Origin: an uncultured Clostridia bacterium
GTDB taxonomy: Bacteria > Bacillota > Clostridia > TANB77 > CAG-508
Length of the DNA: 24,435 nt
Reading direction: 5' to 3'
Assembly (NCBI GenBank): GCA_934155625.1
Contig: CAKPHD010000024.1
Span: forward strand, 1 to 24,435
The stretch's first letter is position 1. Each line of letters starts with the position of its first letter. Shown here piece by piece: positions 14,305-23,461 of the stretch. Under the pieces are notes generated by a model. It ran no database searches. It was not told the DNA's origin and saw nothing but the letters and a program-made list of their open reading frames with translations. The translations under genes and the position numbers were made by a program.

Positions 14305-14337
14305 AAAAAACTGTTGGGATTTCGACAGTTTTTTTTG
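14305..14337 (+). terminator. Terminator after rpoD
   Basis: AAAAAACTGTTG, loop GGATTT, CGACAGTTTTTTTT: hairpin of about eight pairs between A and T tracts. Ends the dnaG-rpoD operon. The mscS-like gene starts 18 bases further on and has no visible promoter of its own. Confidence 0.92.
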
Positions 14338-14354
14338 AAAAAAGGAAGAGGAAG

Positions 14355-15407
14355 ATGAATATGAATATAGATATAGAAGTAGTTACACAAATAGCAATAG
14401 CTATTGGAATAATATTAGTGTTTAGAATATTAAGTTCTGCAGCTTCAAGTATAATAATTAAAATATTAACATATAAAAAAAATGGAAAAAAATCTGTAAA
14501 GAAAAATCCATTTTATTTACCATTAAAAACGATCTTTACATTTATAGGAATATATATTGGATTATATATGATAAAAGACGTAATAGCTCTTTCTGGAAAA
14601 GCAGAAGTAATAATAGAAAAAACGATGAAAATCGCAATGATATTGTTTGTTGCTAAATCATTTGCACAAGGACTAAATGAGAAAAATATAATAGTTTCTA
14701 AGCTAAGAGATAAAAGCAGTAAAGATATAGACAATGTTACAATGAATGCTATTTTAAGAACTGCAAGAATAGGAATTTATATTTTAGCAGGATTTATGAT
14801 AATCTCTGAACTTGGATATAACATAAGTGGTTTTATAACAGGTATAGGAATAAGTGGAGTAGTATTAACACTTGCAGCACAAGACACTGCTAAAAGCCTA
14901 ATTGGTGGAATTGCTATATTTTGGGACAAGCCATACAAAGTTGGTGATTATATCAAAGTAGATAATTATGAAGGAACAGTAGAACTAATTAAATTTAGAA
15001 GTACTAATATTAGAACATTAGATGACACAGTATTACATGTTCCAAATTCAGAAATGGCAAGTGCATCAGTTATAAACTATGGAGAAATTCAAAAACGAAG
15101 ATATTATACCAAATTAATGTTAGAACTAGATACACCACTTGAAAAAATAAAACAAACAACAGAGCAAATAGAATATATGTTAGATAATAGAAATGACATT
15201 GTTAAAGATGGCAATATAAGAGTAAAGTTTGAAGAAATTGCAGATAATGGATATGAAATATCTATTAATGCATATATAAATGAAACAGATTATGCAGGAT
15301 TTTTGAATGTAAAAGAAAAAGTAAATTATGAAATAATGGCAATATTACATAAAGAGAATATAGAATTAGCATATAATACACAAACTTTATACGTAAAAAA
15401 TAGCTAA
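14355..15407 (+). CDS. MscS-family mechanosensitive ion channel
   Basis: A 350-residue channel that opens under membrane tension to release solutes after osmotic downshock. About four membrane segments: roughly 8-34, 55-77, 88-105 and 128-150. The pore-lining helix and the start of the beta domain follow as GFITGIGISGVVLTLAAQDT and GGIAIFWDKPYKVGDYI (from about 184), the most conserved part of MscS. FRSTNIRTLDDTVLHVPNS is the following family signature. A C-terminal alpha/beta domain completes the vestibule. AGGAAGAGGAAG precedes ATG 14355. It follows the rpoD terminator closely. Confidence 0.93.
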   Translation: MNMNIDIEVVTQIAIAIGIILVFRILSSAASSIIIKILTYKKNGKKSVKKNPFYLPLKTIFTFIGIYIGLYMIKDVIALSGKAEVIIEKTMKIAMILFVAKSFAQGLNEKNIIVSKLRDKSSKDIDNVTMNAILRTARIGIYILAGFMIISELGYNISGFITGIGISGVVLTLAAQDTAKSLIGGIAIFWDKPYKVGDYIKVDNYEGTVELIKFRSTNIRTLDDTVLHVPNSEMASASVINYGEIQKRRYYTKLMLELDTPLEKIKQTTEQIEYMLDNRNDIVKDGNIRVKFEEIADNGYEISINAYINETDYAGFLNVKEKVNYEIMAILHKENIELAYNTQTLYVKNS

Positions 15408-15410
15408 ACT

Positions 15411-15442
15411 TTCACAAAAAAGACATAGACGATAGTTATAAT
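15411..15442 (+). promoter_or_regulatory. Possible promoter of the two-component system
   Basis: TATAAT at 15437-15442, 33 bases before the response regulator start. The nearest -35-like box, TTCACA (15411-15416), is 20 bases away, longer than the usual 16-18. A regulated promoter or one needing an activator would look like this. Confidence 0.4.
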
Positions 15443-15474
15443 TATATTAAACAAATTATAATGGAGGAAGAAAA

Positions 15475-16155
15475 ATGGATGGAACATATATTCTTGTAGT
15501 TGATGATGAATCAAGAATGAGAAAATTGTTAAAAGACTTTTTATCTGTAAAAGGATATCAAATATTAGAAGCAGAAGATGGAGAAAAAGCAATAGAAGTT
15601 TTTGAAGAAAATAGAAATAAAATAAAACTAATATTGTTAGATGTAATGATGCCAAAACTTGATGGATGGTCTGTACTTAGAAAAATAAGACAAGATTCTA
15701 ATTTACCTGTAATAATGCTAACAGCAAGAGGAGAAGAACAAGATGAATTATTTGGATTTGAACTTGGAGTAGATGAGTATATATCAAAACCATTTAGCCC
15801 TAAAATTTTAGTAGCTAGAGTTGAAGCAATATTAAAAAGAACTTATGGAGATACCAAAGAAATTAAAGACTATGATGGAATAACAATAGATCAAGAAGGA
15901 AGAACAGTTAAAGTTGATGGAAAGCCAATAGATTTAAGCTTAAGAGAATACGAGCTTTTAAAATACTTATTAGACAATGAAAATATAGCATTATCTAGGG
16001 ACAAAATCTTAAATAATGTATGGAATTATGATTATTATGGAGATTCTAGAACTATTGATAGTCATATAAAAAAAATTAGACATAAATTAGGCAAAAAAGG
16101 AAAATATATTGAAACAATTAGAGGAATAGGATATAAATTTGAAATAAAGAAATGA
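15475..16155 (+). CDS. OmpR/PhoB-family response regulator
   Basis: A 226-residue DNA-binding response regulator. The receiver domain (about 4-120) has the acidic pair D10/D11, phosphorylation site D56 in LILLDVMMP, T83 in VIMLTA and K105 in YISKPF: all the switch residues. The winged-helix DNA-binding domain (about 132-226) has LSLREYELLKYLL and SRTIDSHIKKIRHKLG, ending in GIGYKFE. AATGGAGGAAG precedes ATG 15475. It overlaps the kinase gene by four bases (ATGA), so the two are translationally coupled. Targets are not visible. A strong palindromic operator is not obvious before the gene. Confidence 0.95.
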   Translation: MDGTYILVVDDESRMRKLLKDFLSVKGYQILEAEDGEKAIEVFEENRNKIKLILLDVMMPKLDGWSVLRKIRQDSNLPVIMLTARGEEQDELFGFELGVDEYISKPFSPKILVARVEAILKRTYGDTKEIKDYDGITIDQEGRTVKVDGKPIDLSLREYELLKYLLDNENIALSRDKILNNVWNYDYYGDSRTIDSHIKKIRHKLGKKGKYIETIRGIGYKFEIKK

Positions 16156-17678
16156 GGAATCTAAAAGTGAGAGAACATCTATCAAAACAAGTAAAAACAG
16201 TCAGAGGAAAATTATTTTTTACTTTATGCATAGTAGTTTTATCAATAATATTATTCTTGATATTAGTAAATAGTTTTGTATTAGAAAAATATTATCAATA
16301 TACCAAAAGTAATCAATTAAAAGTATTATATGACAATATAAATGATTATTATAATTCAGAAAAACAAATTGATAATTTCAAAGATGAATTAGATAGAATA
16401 TCAATAAAAAACAATTTTGATATTATAATAAAAGACCAATCAGATAATGCCGTATATTTATCTAATAAAGACTTTTTGTCTAATATAAGAGTAATTATAG
16501 ACTTTTGGGGAACTAATAAAAGACAAGAATATAAAATAATAGAAGAAACTGACAAATTAGAAATAAGAAATATAAAAGACACAGAAACAAGTGCTAATTA
16601 TATATTATTATCAGGAAAACTTGATAATGGATATGGAGTGTATATTAGAATTCCAATATCATCAATACAAGAAAGTGTTAGAATATCTAATAGATTTTTA
16701 TATTTAATTGCTGGAATAGTGATTGTTATTGGTGGAATAGCAATAATATATATATCAAAAACATTTAGTAGCCCAATATCCGAATTAAATAGTATTGCTA
16801 AAAAAATGGCTAATTTAGATTTTAGTCATAAATATACAGTAACAGATGATGATGACGAAATAGATGAGTTAGGTAAAAGTATTAATTTGATGTCGGATAA
16901 GCTGGAGAAAACAATAAATCAATTACGAAATACTAATATTGAATTGGAAAGAGATATTGAGAAAAAAGCAAAAATAGATGAAATGAGAAAAAGTTTTATT
17001 TCGGATGTTTCGCACGAATTAAAAACACCTATTGCATTAATACAAGGGTATAGTGAAGGGCTTTTAGAGAATGTTAATACAGACCCAGAAAATAGAAAGT
17101 TCTATGCAGAAGTAATATTAGATGAAACAAATAAAATGGACAAGATGGTAAGACAGTTAATTGAACTTACAAAACTAGAATATGAAAAAAGAGAGTTTAA
17201 TAATAGAGACTTTAATATTGTAGAGTTAGAAAAAGAAATAGTAAGAACATCTAAAGTAATGTTAGAAGAAAAACAAACTCAAGTAGAATTTGAAACTATA
17301 GATGAGATAAATGTATTTTCAGATGATTTTTATATGAGCCAAATTATAACTAATTATTTAACAAATGCTATAAAGCATGTTGAAGAAATTGATGGAGAAA
17401 AATATATAAAAATAACAAATACAATAATGCCTGAAAAAAGCAAAATGAGAGTAACTGTATTTAATACAGGCCATAATATAGAAAAGGAAAATCTTTCTCG
17501 TGTTTGGAACAGATTTTTTAAAGTTGATGAAGCTCGTAATAGAGAAGATGGAGGAAGCGGTATTGGCTTGTCTATTGTTAGAGCTATTATGAATAATTAT
17601 GGAAATGATTATGGTGTCGAGAACAAATATAATGGAGTTGAGTTCTATTTCGAAGTAGACTTAAGCAAAGAAAAATAA
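16152..17678 (+). CDS. Sensor histidine kinase (partner of the upstream regulator)
   Basis: A 508-residue membrane kinase. Membrane span 1 (about 20-42), an extracellular sensor domain of about 135 residues without a family I recognise, membrane span 2 (about 181-202), a HAMP linker (about 203-256), the HisKA domain with H288 in SDVSHELKTPIALIQGY, and the ATPase domain with the N box NYLTNAIKHV and the G boxes RFFKVDEA and GGSGIGLSIVRAIM. The start ATG overlaps the regulator's TGA stop, so the pair works as one unit. The ligand is unknown. The layout resembles the envelope- or antimicrobial-sensing kinases common in Firmicutes. Confidence 0.93.
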   Translation: MRNLKVREHLSKQVKTVRGKLFFTLCIVVLSIILFLILVNSFVLEKYYQYTKSNQLKVLYDNINDYYNSEKQIDNFKDELDRISIKNNFDIIIKDQSDNAVYLSNKDFLSNIRVIIDFWGTNKRQEYKIIEETDKLEIRNIKDTETSANYILLSGKLDNGYGVYIRIPISSIQESVRISNRFLYLIAGIVIVIGGIAIIYISKTFSSPISELNSIAKKMANLDFSHKYTVTDDDDEIDELGKSINLMSDKLEKTINQLRNTNIELERDIEKKAKIDEMRKSFISDVSHELKTPIALIQGYSEGLLENVNTDPENRKFYAEVILDETNKMDKMVRQLIELTKLEYEKREFNNRDFNIVELEKEIVRTSKVMLEEKQTQVEFETIDEINVFSDDFYMSQIITNYLTNAIKHVEEIDGEKYIKITNTIMPEKSKMRVTVFNTGHNIEKENLSRVWNRFFKVDEARNREDGGSGIGLSIVRAIMNNYGNDYGVENKYNGVEFYFEVDLSKEK

Positions 17679-17682
17679 TAAA

Positions 17683-17719
17683 TGCGGTCAAAAAGGGGAG
17701 TACCTATTGACCGTTTTTA
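17683..17719 (+). terminator. Terminator after the histidine kinase
   Basis: GCGGTCAA (17684-17691) pairs with TTGACCGT (17707-17714), loop of 15 bases, then more T residues. The right arm, TTGACC, is also the -35 box of the smc promoter. Confidence 0.8.
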
Positions 17720-17735
17720 CATTTTACGATAAAAT
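17707..17735 (+). promoter_or_regulatory. Promoter of smc
   Basis: TTGACC (17707-17712), 17 bases, TAAAAT (17730-17735), 30 bases before the ATG. The -35 box is shared with the right arm of the terminator just upstream. Confidence 0.75.
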
Positions 17736-17765
17736 ACAACAAGAAAGAACAAAAAGGTGAGAAAC

Positions 17766-20700
17766 ATGTATTTAAAAAGATTAGAGATGCAAGGATTTAA
17801 ATCATTTGCAGATAAAACAGTATTAGAATTTATGCCTGGAATTACAAGTGTAATAGGACCAAATGGATCAGGAAAAAGTAATATATCAGATGCCATAAGA
17901 TGGATACTTGGAGAACAAAGTATGAAATCATTAAGAGGTGCTAAAACACAAGATATAATATTTGCAGGAACACAAAACAGAAAATCGCTAGGTTTTGCAG
18001 AAGCATCATTAGTATTTGATAATACAGATGGAGCATTGCCAATAGAATATTCAGAAGTAACTGTTACTAGAAAAATATACAGAAGCGGGGAAACAGGATA
18101 TTATATTAATAAAGTACCATGCAGATTAAAAGACATTGTAGAACTATTTATGGATACAGGAATAGGAAGAGATGGGTATTCTATAATAGGACAAGGAAAA
18201 ATTGATGAAATACTAAGTAACAAATCAGAAGACAGAAGACATATATTTGAAGAAGCTGCTGGAATTGTAAAATATAGAGCAAGAAAAGAAGAAACAGAAA
18301 AAAAGTTAGAGCAAACTAAACTTAATTTATTAAGAATAAATGATATATTAACAGAAATAGAAGGCAATTTAGAACCTCTACAACAACAATCTGATAAAGC
18401 AAAAAAATATTTGAATTTAAAAGAAGAATTGAAAAATATTGAAGTTGGTTTATTTTTATATAATATAGACAAATTCAAACAATCTTTAGAAGAGTTTACT
18501 AAAGATGAAGAAATAATGAATTCTACTTTGAACCAAGAAGAAGGAAAATTAGAAAAAATCAAAATTCTAAAAGAAGAATTGAAAGACAGCATAGATGAGA
18601 TTACAACAAAAATAGAAGATATGCAAAATATAGGATTTGAAAGTGAAAAAGAAATAGAAAAACTAAACTCTAATATAAATGTTGCAGAAACTAAGATTTC
18701 AAATAACATAGAAAATTCAAAACTATATCAAAGTGAAATAGTAGAATTAGAAGAAAAAATTGAAAATTTAAAACAAGAGATAGAACAAAAGCAATCTAAA
18801 AAAGATAATTTAAAACAAAACAAAGAAAAATTCGAAAATGAATTAAAAGAAAAAGAAGAAGAGCTAAAAAAATTAACAGAAAAATTAAGTAGTAAAGAAC
18901 TTGAAATAGAAAAACTAAAAAAACAAGTAGAAGACAATACAGATAAAAAATATGAATTACAATCACAAATAAGTACACAAACAGCTAATATAGAAAATGC
19001 TGAAAAAAGACAAAAACAAATTGGACAAGAAATTGATAATCAAATATTAGAACTTGACAGAACAAGAATGAAAAGAGAAGATATTGCTCAAAGTTTTAAT
19101 CAAATAGAAACTGAAAGAAACAAAATATTAAAAGCAATAGATGAAATAGATAATAAAAAGCAAGAAATAGACAATAAAATTAAAGAATATGATTTACAAA
19201 TAGTTAATAACACAAATGAAATGAGAATGAAGCAATCAAGATATAATTTCTTAGTAGAAACAGAAAAAGAGAAAGAAGGATATATAAAAAGTGTAAAATC
19301 ACTATTACTAGACTGTGAAAAAATCAAAGAACTTGGAAAAGGAATGCATGGGGTATTAGCAAATATAATTTCAGTACCAAGTGAATACGAAACAGCAATA
19401 GAAATGTGTTTAGGTGCAAGTTTGCAAAATATAGTTACAGAGACTGAAGAAGATGCAAAAAAATTAGTAGAGCATTTAAGAAAAAATAATTTAGGAAGAG
19501 CATCATTTTTACCAATTACAGCAGTAAAAGGAAGAAAAATTGAGAACATAAAAGGAAAGAAAACAGGAGTAATAGGAATTGCATCAGATTTAGTAAAATT
19601 TGATAAAAAATATGAGCAGATTATTTTAAATTTACTTGGAAGAACTGTTGTAGTAGACAACATGCAAAATGCAATAAATTTAGCAAAAGAAAATAATTAT
19701 TTATTTAGAATAATTACAACTGAAGGAGATGTAATAAATCCATCAGGCGCTATTACAGGTGGTTCTGTAACAAAGAAAACGGTAAATATTTTAGGTAGAA
19801 GTAGAGAAATAGAAGCACTTGAAAAAGAACTAAAAAAATTAAAAGAAAAAATTCAAAAATCAGAAAAAGATAAAGAAGAATATATGAATTCATCTGAAGA
19901 TATTATAGAAGAAGTACAATCATTAGAAAAACAATTACAAGAAACAGATATAACATATGCAACAGAAAAACAAAGAGTAACTTCAATAGATGAAAATATA
20001 GAGCAAATACAAAAAAGAGTTGAAAAATTAAAACAAGAAAACATTAAAACAGAAGAAGATAAACAAGAAACAATAAAAGCAAAAGAAGATAACGAAAAAC
20101 AAATAGAAACTATGGATAAGCAAAATGAAGCAGATAGAAAAATAATTGATGAATTTTCAAATGCTAATAAAGATAGTCAAAAGTATATAGATGACTTGAA
20201 TTTTGATATTACAAATTTAAAAATTTCAGTATCATCATTTAATGAAAGTGAAGTTTCAATTCAAGAAATAACAGAAATGATAGAAAAAGAAATTGAGACA
20301 CACACGAAAAATAAAGAAAACAAAAAAATTCAAATTGAAAATGCTAATAAAGAAAATGAGAACTTAAAGGCAGAGATAGAAAATACAAAACAAGAAATAG
20401 AGAATGTAAAATCAAAAGTTTCTAATAGTGGAGATACAATTGAGAAATTGAAACAAGAAAGAATAGAGAAAAATGAGAAATTAAGCAAAAAAGAAGATGA
20501 ACAAACAGATCAATTTAAAACTATTGAAGATTTAAAAGCTCAAATTACAAAACTTGAAGTTAAGAAAACAAAAACAGAAGAGGATATTACAGATATTATT
20601 AATAAAATGTGGGAAGAATATGAGCTTACACCTAATAATGCTGGAAATTATCCAAAGCCTGAAAATGTAGCATTAACACAAAGAAGGGTAAATGTGCTTA

Positions 20701-21311
20701 GAACAGATATTAAAGAACTTGGAAGTGTAAATGTAGATTCAATAGAAGAGTACAAAAACTTAAAAGACAGATATGACTTTATGTGTGAACAAAGGCTTGA
20801 TTTAGACGAGACAATGGCAAAACTTAGGAATGTAATTCAAGAAATGACAGAAACTATGAAAAAACAATTTAAAGAAAAATTTGAGGTTATTAATAAAAAC
20901 TTTGGAGAGGTATTTAAAGAATTGTTTGGTGGAGGTATGGCAGAAGTGACTTTAGCTGATGAAACTAATATTCTTGAATGCGGAATTGACATTACTGTTC
21001 AACCACCAGGAAAGAAACTTCAAAATATGACTCTACTTTCTGGAGGAGAAAAAGCTTTTACTGCAATTGCGCTATTGTTTGCAATTTTAAAGATTAATCC
21101 TGCACCTTTCTGCGTGCTTGATGAAATTGAGGCTGCACTTGATGATGTTAATGTTTACAGATATGCAGAGTACTTAAAGAAGTTTGCTAAGGATACTCAA
21201 TTCTTGGTTATTACTCATAGAAAGGGTACTATGGAAGCGGCTGATACTATTTATGGTGTTACTATGGAAGAAAAGGGTATTTCGAAGTTACTTTCTATGA
21301 AGTTAAAATAA
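17766..21311 (+). CDS. smc: Chromosome segregation protein SMC
   Basis: A condensin ATPase of 1181 residues, normal length. The N-terminal head begins MYLKRLEMQGFKSFADKT and has Walker A GPNGSGKSN (31-39). Then a long coiled coil (about 165-500), the hinge (about 520-665, with GMHGVLANIISVPSEYETAI and NPSGAITGGS), the returning coil (to about 1010), and the C-terminal head with signature LLSGGEKAFTAIAL (about 1090) and Walker B CVLDEIEAALDD. An in-frame GTG at 17757 would add three residues. I chose ATG 17766 because SMC proteins start MYLK and AAAGGTGA lies at the right distance before it. Usual neighbours rnc and ftsY are absent. ScpA/ScpB are not in the window. Confidence 0.98.
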   Translation: MYLKRLEMQGFKSFADKTVLEFMPGITSVIGPNGSGKSNISDAIRWILGEQSMKSLRGAKTQDIIFAGTQNRKSLGFAEASLVFDNTDGALPIEYSEVTVTRKIYRSGETGYYINKVPCRLKDIVELFMDTGIGRDGYSIIGQGKIDEILSNKSEDRRHIFEEAAGIVKYRARKEETEKKLEQTKLNLLRINDILTEIEGNLEPLQQQSDKAKKYLNLKEELKNIEVGLFLYNIDKFKQSLEEFTKDEEIMNSTLNQEEGKLEKIKILKEELKDSIDEITTKIEDMQNIGFESEKEIEKLNSNINVAETKISNNIENSKLYQSEIVELEEKIENLKQEIEQKQSKKDNLKQNKEKFENELKEKEEELKKLTEKLSSKELEIEKLKKQVEDNTDKKYELQSQISTQTANIENAEKRQKQIGQEIDNQILELDRTRMKREDIAQSFNQIETERNKILKAIDEIDNKKQEIDNKIKEYDLQIVNNTNEMRMKQSRYNFLVETEKEKEGYIKSVKSLLLDCEKIKELGKGMHGVLANIISVPSEYETAIEMCLGASLQNIVTETEEDAKKLVEHLRKNNLGRASFLPITAVKGRKIENIKGKKTGVIGIASDLVKFDKKYEQIILNLLGRTVVVDNMQNAINLAKENNYLFRIITTEGDVINPSGAITGGSVTKKTVNILGRSREIEALEKELKKLKEKIQKSEKDKEEYMNSSEDIIEEVQSLEKQLQETDITYATEKQRVTSIDENIEQIQKRVEKLKQENIKTEEDKQETIKAKEDNEKQIETMDKQNEADRKIIDEFSNANKDSQKYIDDLNFDITNLKISVSSFNESEVSIQEITEMIEKEIETHTKNKENKKIQIENANKENENLKAEIENTKQEIENVKSKVSNSGDTIEKLKQERIEKNEKLSKKEDEQTDQFKTIEDLKAQITKLEVKKTKTEEDITDIINKMWEEYELTPNNAGNYPKPENVALTQRRVNVLRTDIKELGSVNVDSIEEYKNLKDRYDFMCEQRLDLDETMAKLRNVIQEMTETMKKQFKEKFEVINKNFGEVFKELFGGGMAEVTLADETNILECGIDITVQPPGKKLQNMTLLSGGEKAFTAIALLFAILKINPAPFCVLDEIEAALDDVNVYRYAEYLKKFAKDTQFLVITHRKGTMEAADTIYGVTMEEKGISKLLSMKLK

Positions 21312-21316
21312 GAAAG

Positions 21317-21347
21317 AAAATCCAACTTAATAAAAGTTGGATTTTTT
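21317..21347. terminator. Bidirectional terminator between smc and the YtaF-like genes
   Basis: AAAATCCAACTT (21317-21328), loop AATAA, AAGTTGGATTTT (21334-21345), with A and T tracts on the two sides. It ends smc from the left and the minus-strand membrane gene from the right, whose stop codon lies in it. Confidence 0.92.
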
Positions 21348-21897
21348 ATATAGCTCTAAATATGCCAACCAAAATCAAAATAAAACTAGAAAAAATAGAA
21401 AGAGCATATTCAGAAACATTAACATATTTAGCAATACTATTAGCGACTAAATTACCACAATTAAGAAAAGCAAGTTGAAAAGAAGCAACCAAAAAAGGTA
21501 AAACAATATCATTAATACCAATAATACCAGAGCCGATGCCAACACAAGCAGAATCAATAGAAAGAGCTAAGCCAAGAAAAAGAGCTTCTTTAGCATCAAT
21601 ATTATTAGAATGGTCTATATCATAATCAGTTGGAGGTTTATTTATAGTTTTGTAGATATTATAAACTCCTAATATAATCAAAAAAGAAGAACCAAGTATA
21701 GTAGAAATAGTAGGAGAAAATAGAGCAGAAATATAATGCCCTAAAAATATAGAACCACAAGTAATACAAAATGATATAGCAAACAGGATAATATTGCTTA
21801 TAGCAGTAATTTTAGTTTTCTTTAATCCATAAGTGATTCCAATACCTAAAGAATCTATACTAACAGAAAGAGCTAATAAAATACAATTAAATATCAT
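21346..21897 (-). CDS. YtaF/MntP-like membrane protein, paralogue 1
   Basis: A 183-residue protein with about six membrane segments, of the family that holds the manganese exporter MntP and the sporulation protein YtaF. It is built as two similar halves: NCILLALSVSIDSLGIGITY and EALFLGLALSIDSACVGIGS, each with the family's conserved Asp in the membrane. The linker between halves (residues 93-104) reads DIDHSNNIDAKE and has acidic or polar residues at EF-hand positions 1, 3, 5, 7, 9 and 12. That linker points to the YtaF rather than the MntP branch. The start has GGAG 9 bases upstream. It lies 14 bases after its paralogue, so both are one operon. Transported ion, if any, is unknown. Confidence 0.85.
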   Translation of the reverse strand: MIFNCILLALSVSIDSLGIGITYGLKKTKITAISNIILFAISFCITCGSIFLGHYISALFSPTISTILGSSFLIILGVYNIYKTINKPPTDYDIDHSNNIDAKEALFLGLALSIDSACVGIGSGIIGINDIVLPFLVASFQLAFLNCGNLVANSIAKYVNVSEYALSIFSSFILILVGIFRAI

Positions 21898-21911
21898 ATC
21901 AAATCTCCAAT

Positions 21912-22466
21912 CTAAGATAACAATCTAACAAAACCTATAAAAATTAAAATTATACCTGAAAGGTTTGAAAGTAATCTGGATGAAATTGTGAATTTGCTAG
22001 TAATGTTAGTAGCAACAAGATTTCCACAATTAACGAAGAAAGTGTGGAAAATTGCCATTAAAAGTGGCAAAATAAAACCAGCAATGCCAATCATTCCAGA
22101 ACCTAGACTAACACAAGAAGCATCAACTGCAACGGCTAGACCTAAAATAAAGGCTTCTTTTGCATCAATATAATTAGAACCGTCTGTATCAAAATTTGTA
22201 GGGTTATTATTTTTGGCTTTAAAGATATTATAAATGCCAAGTAGTATTAAAAGTGATGCACCTAATATTGCGGAAACAACAGGAGAAAATAGAGTTGAGA
22301 TATAGTGTCCTATAAATACAGAAAGTCCGGATAAACAAAATAATGTGGTAAAAATTATTAGATTACCTGATTTAGACATTTTGGTCTTTTTTATTCCATA
22401 TGTAATTCCAAGACCTAAAGCATCTATACTTGCAGATAATGCTAATAGAATACATTTAATAATCAT
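21912..22466 (-). CDS. YtaF/MntP-like membrane protein, paralogue 2
   Basis: 184 residues from the start I chose. It aligns end to end without gaps over most of its length with the neighbouring paralogue: MIIKCILLALSASIDALGLG against MIFNCILLALSVSIDSLGIG. The EF-hand-like linker DTDGSNYIDAKE is at the same residues (93-104). Two ATGs stand close together (22470-22472 and 22464-22466). The second has the better distance (8 bases) to AGGAGG and gives the same length as the paralogue. A longer open frame back to 22532 would begin inside the terminator hairpin of htpX and is rejected. The pair arose by tandem duplication. Function is inferred only at family level. Confidence 0.85.
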   Translation of the reverse strand: MIIKCILLALSASIDALGLGITYGIKKTKMSKSGNLIIFTTLFCLSGLSVFIGHYISTLFSPVVSAILGASLLILLGIYNIFKAKNNNPTNFDTDGSNYIDAKEAFILGLAVAVDASCVSLGSGMIGIAGFILPLLMAIFHTFFVNCGNLVATNITSKFTISSRLLSNLSGIILIFIGFVRLLS

Positions 22467-22512
22467 ATTCATATCCTCCTGTAGTAAGATATGACAAATA
22501 ATTGCAAAAAGA

Positions 22513-22550
22513 TACAAAAAAAGAATACTCACTATTCAAATGAGTATTCT
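22513..22550 (-). terminator. Terminator of htpX (minus strand)
   Basis: AGAATACTCA (22522-22531 on the plus strand) pairs with TGAGTATTCT (22541-22550). On the minus strand the stem is followed by at least six T residues. It sits just after the htpX stop codon, and separates htpX from the YtaF-like pair. Confidence 0.9.
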
Positions 22551-22556
22551 AAAATT

Positions 22557-23444
22557 TTATTTTATATTTCTTAAAGCTTCAACTCTATCTTCTATACTAG
22601 GATGTGTAGACCATAAACTAGAAGAAGATTTTTTACCTCTAAAAGGATTAACAATATACATATTTTCTGTAGCATTATTAGCAACTTTTAATTCATTTGG
22701 ATCACCAGAAATTTTAAGAAGAGCTGAAATTAATCCATCAGGATTTCTGGTAAACTCAACTGCTGTTGCATCTGCTAAAAACTCTCTTTTTCTAGAAATT
22801 GCAAGTTGCATTAATTGACCAAATATAGGTGCTAAAATTAGAAAAATTAAACCGATAAACATTAAAATTGGATTGCCATTATCATCATCATCTCTTCTTC
22901 TTGGGCCGCCCCAAAAAGTAATTCTAGTAAACCAATCAGAAAGTATAACTACAAAACCTACCATTACAGAAACAACTGCAGAAAGAAGGATATCATAATT
23001 TTTAATATGTGACATTTCATGTGCTAAAACACCTTCTAATTCATAGTATTCTAATTTGTCTAATAAACCAGTAGTAACACATATAACTGCATGTTCTGGA
23101 TTTCTACCTGTTGCAAAAGCATTAGGTTGAGCATCTTCTACAATATATAATTTGGGTGTAGCTGGTAAACCAGAAGATACAACTAATGAATCCAAAATGT
23201 TTACAAGTTTCTGATTTTCTTCTTTAGTAGTTGGTCTAGCTTTATTAAGACTAAGTACGATTCTATCACTATAATAATATGAACCCCATGTAGAAATAAT
23301 GGCAAAAATCATTGCGATTATAATTGATGTTTTGCCTAAATCTAAAGCCATACATATATAGTAAACAATTATGGCAATAAAGGCTAAGAATAATAAAATA
23401 ATAAACCAAGATTTCATTTTATTTCTTTTAATATCTTCAAACAT
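22557..23444 (-). CDS. htpX: HtpX-family membrane zinc metalloprotease
   Basis: A 295-residue M48-family protease that degrades damaged membrane proteins. Two membrane segments near the N-terminus (about 12-31 and 38-54). The zinc motif is HEMSH (H142, E143, H146), followed by two more hydrophobic segments (about 153-170 and 192-212). The third ligand is E221 in EFLADATAVE. The closing STHPSIEDRVEAL is characteristic. A Gly-Gly-Pro-Arg-Arg-Arg-Asp-rich cytoplasmic-type loop lies at about 179-190. The start ATG has AGGAGG 7-8 bases upstream. It lies downstream of lemA, a conserved pair in many bacteria, with a terminator between. Confidence 0.96.
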   Translation of the reverse strand: MFEDIKRNKMKSWFIILLFLAFIAIIVYYICMALDLGKTSIIIAMIFAIISTWGSYYYSDRIVLSLNKARPTTKEENQKLVNILDSLVVSSGLPATPKLYIVEDAQPNAFATGRNPEHAVICVTTGLLDKLEYYELEGVLAHEMSHIKNYDILLSAVVSVMVGFVVILSDWFTRITFWGGPRRRDDDDNGNPILMFIGLIFLILAPIFGQLMQLAISRKREFLADATAVEFTRNPDGLISALLKISGDPNELKVANNATENMYIVNPFRGKKSSSSLWSTHPSIEDRVEALRNIK

Positions 23445-23461
23445 AAAGTTTTCCTCCTATC

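Noticed and set aside
18700..20600. Repeated Glu/Lys-rich tracts in the middle of smc that look like sequence repeats
   Set aside because: They are the heptad repeats of the SMC coiled coil, expected for the family.
22467..22532. A longer N-terminus for YtaF-like paralogue 2
   Set aside because: It would start inside the htpX terminator hairpin and lacks a ribosome binding site. The AGGAGG site and the alignment with the paralogue both support the start at 22466.
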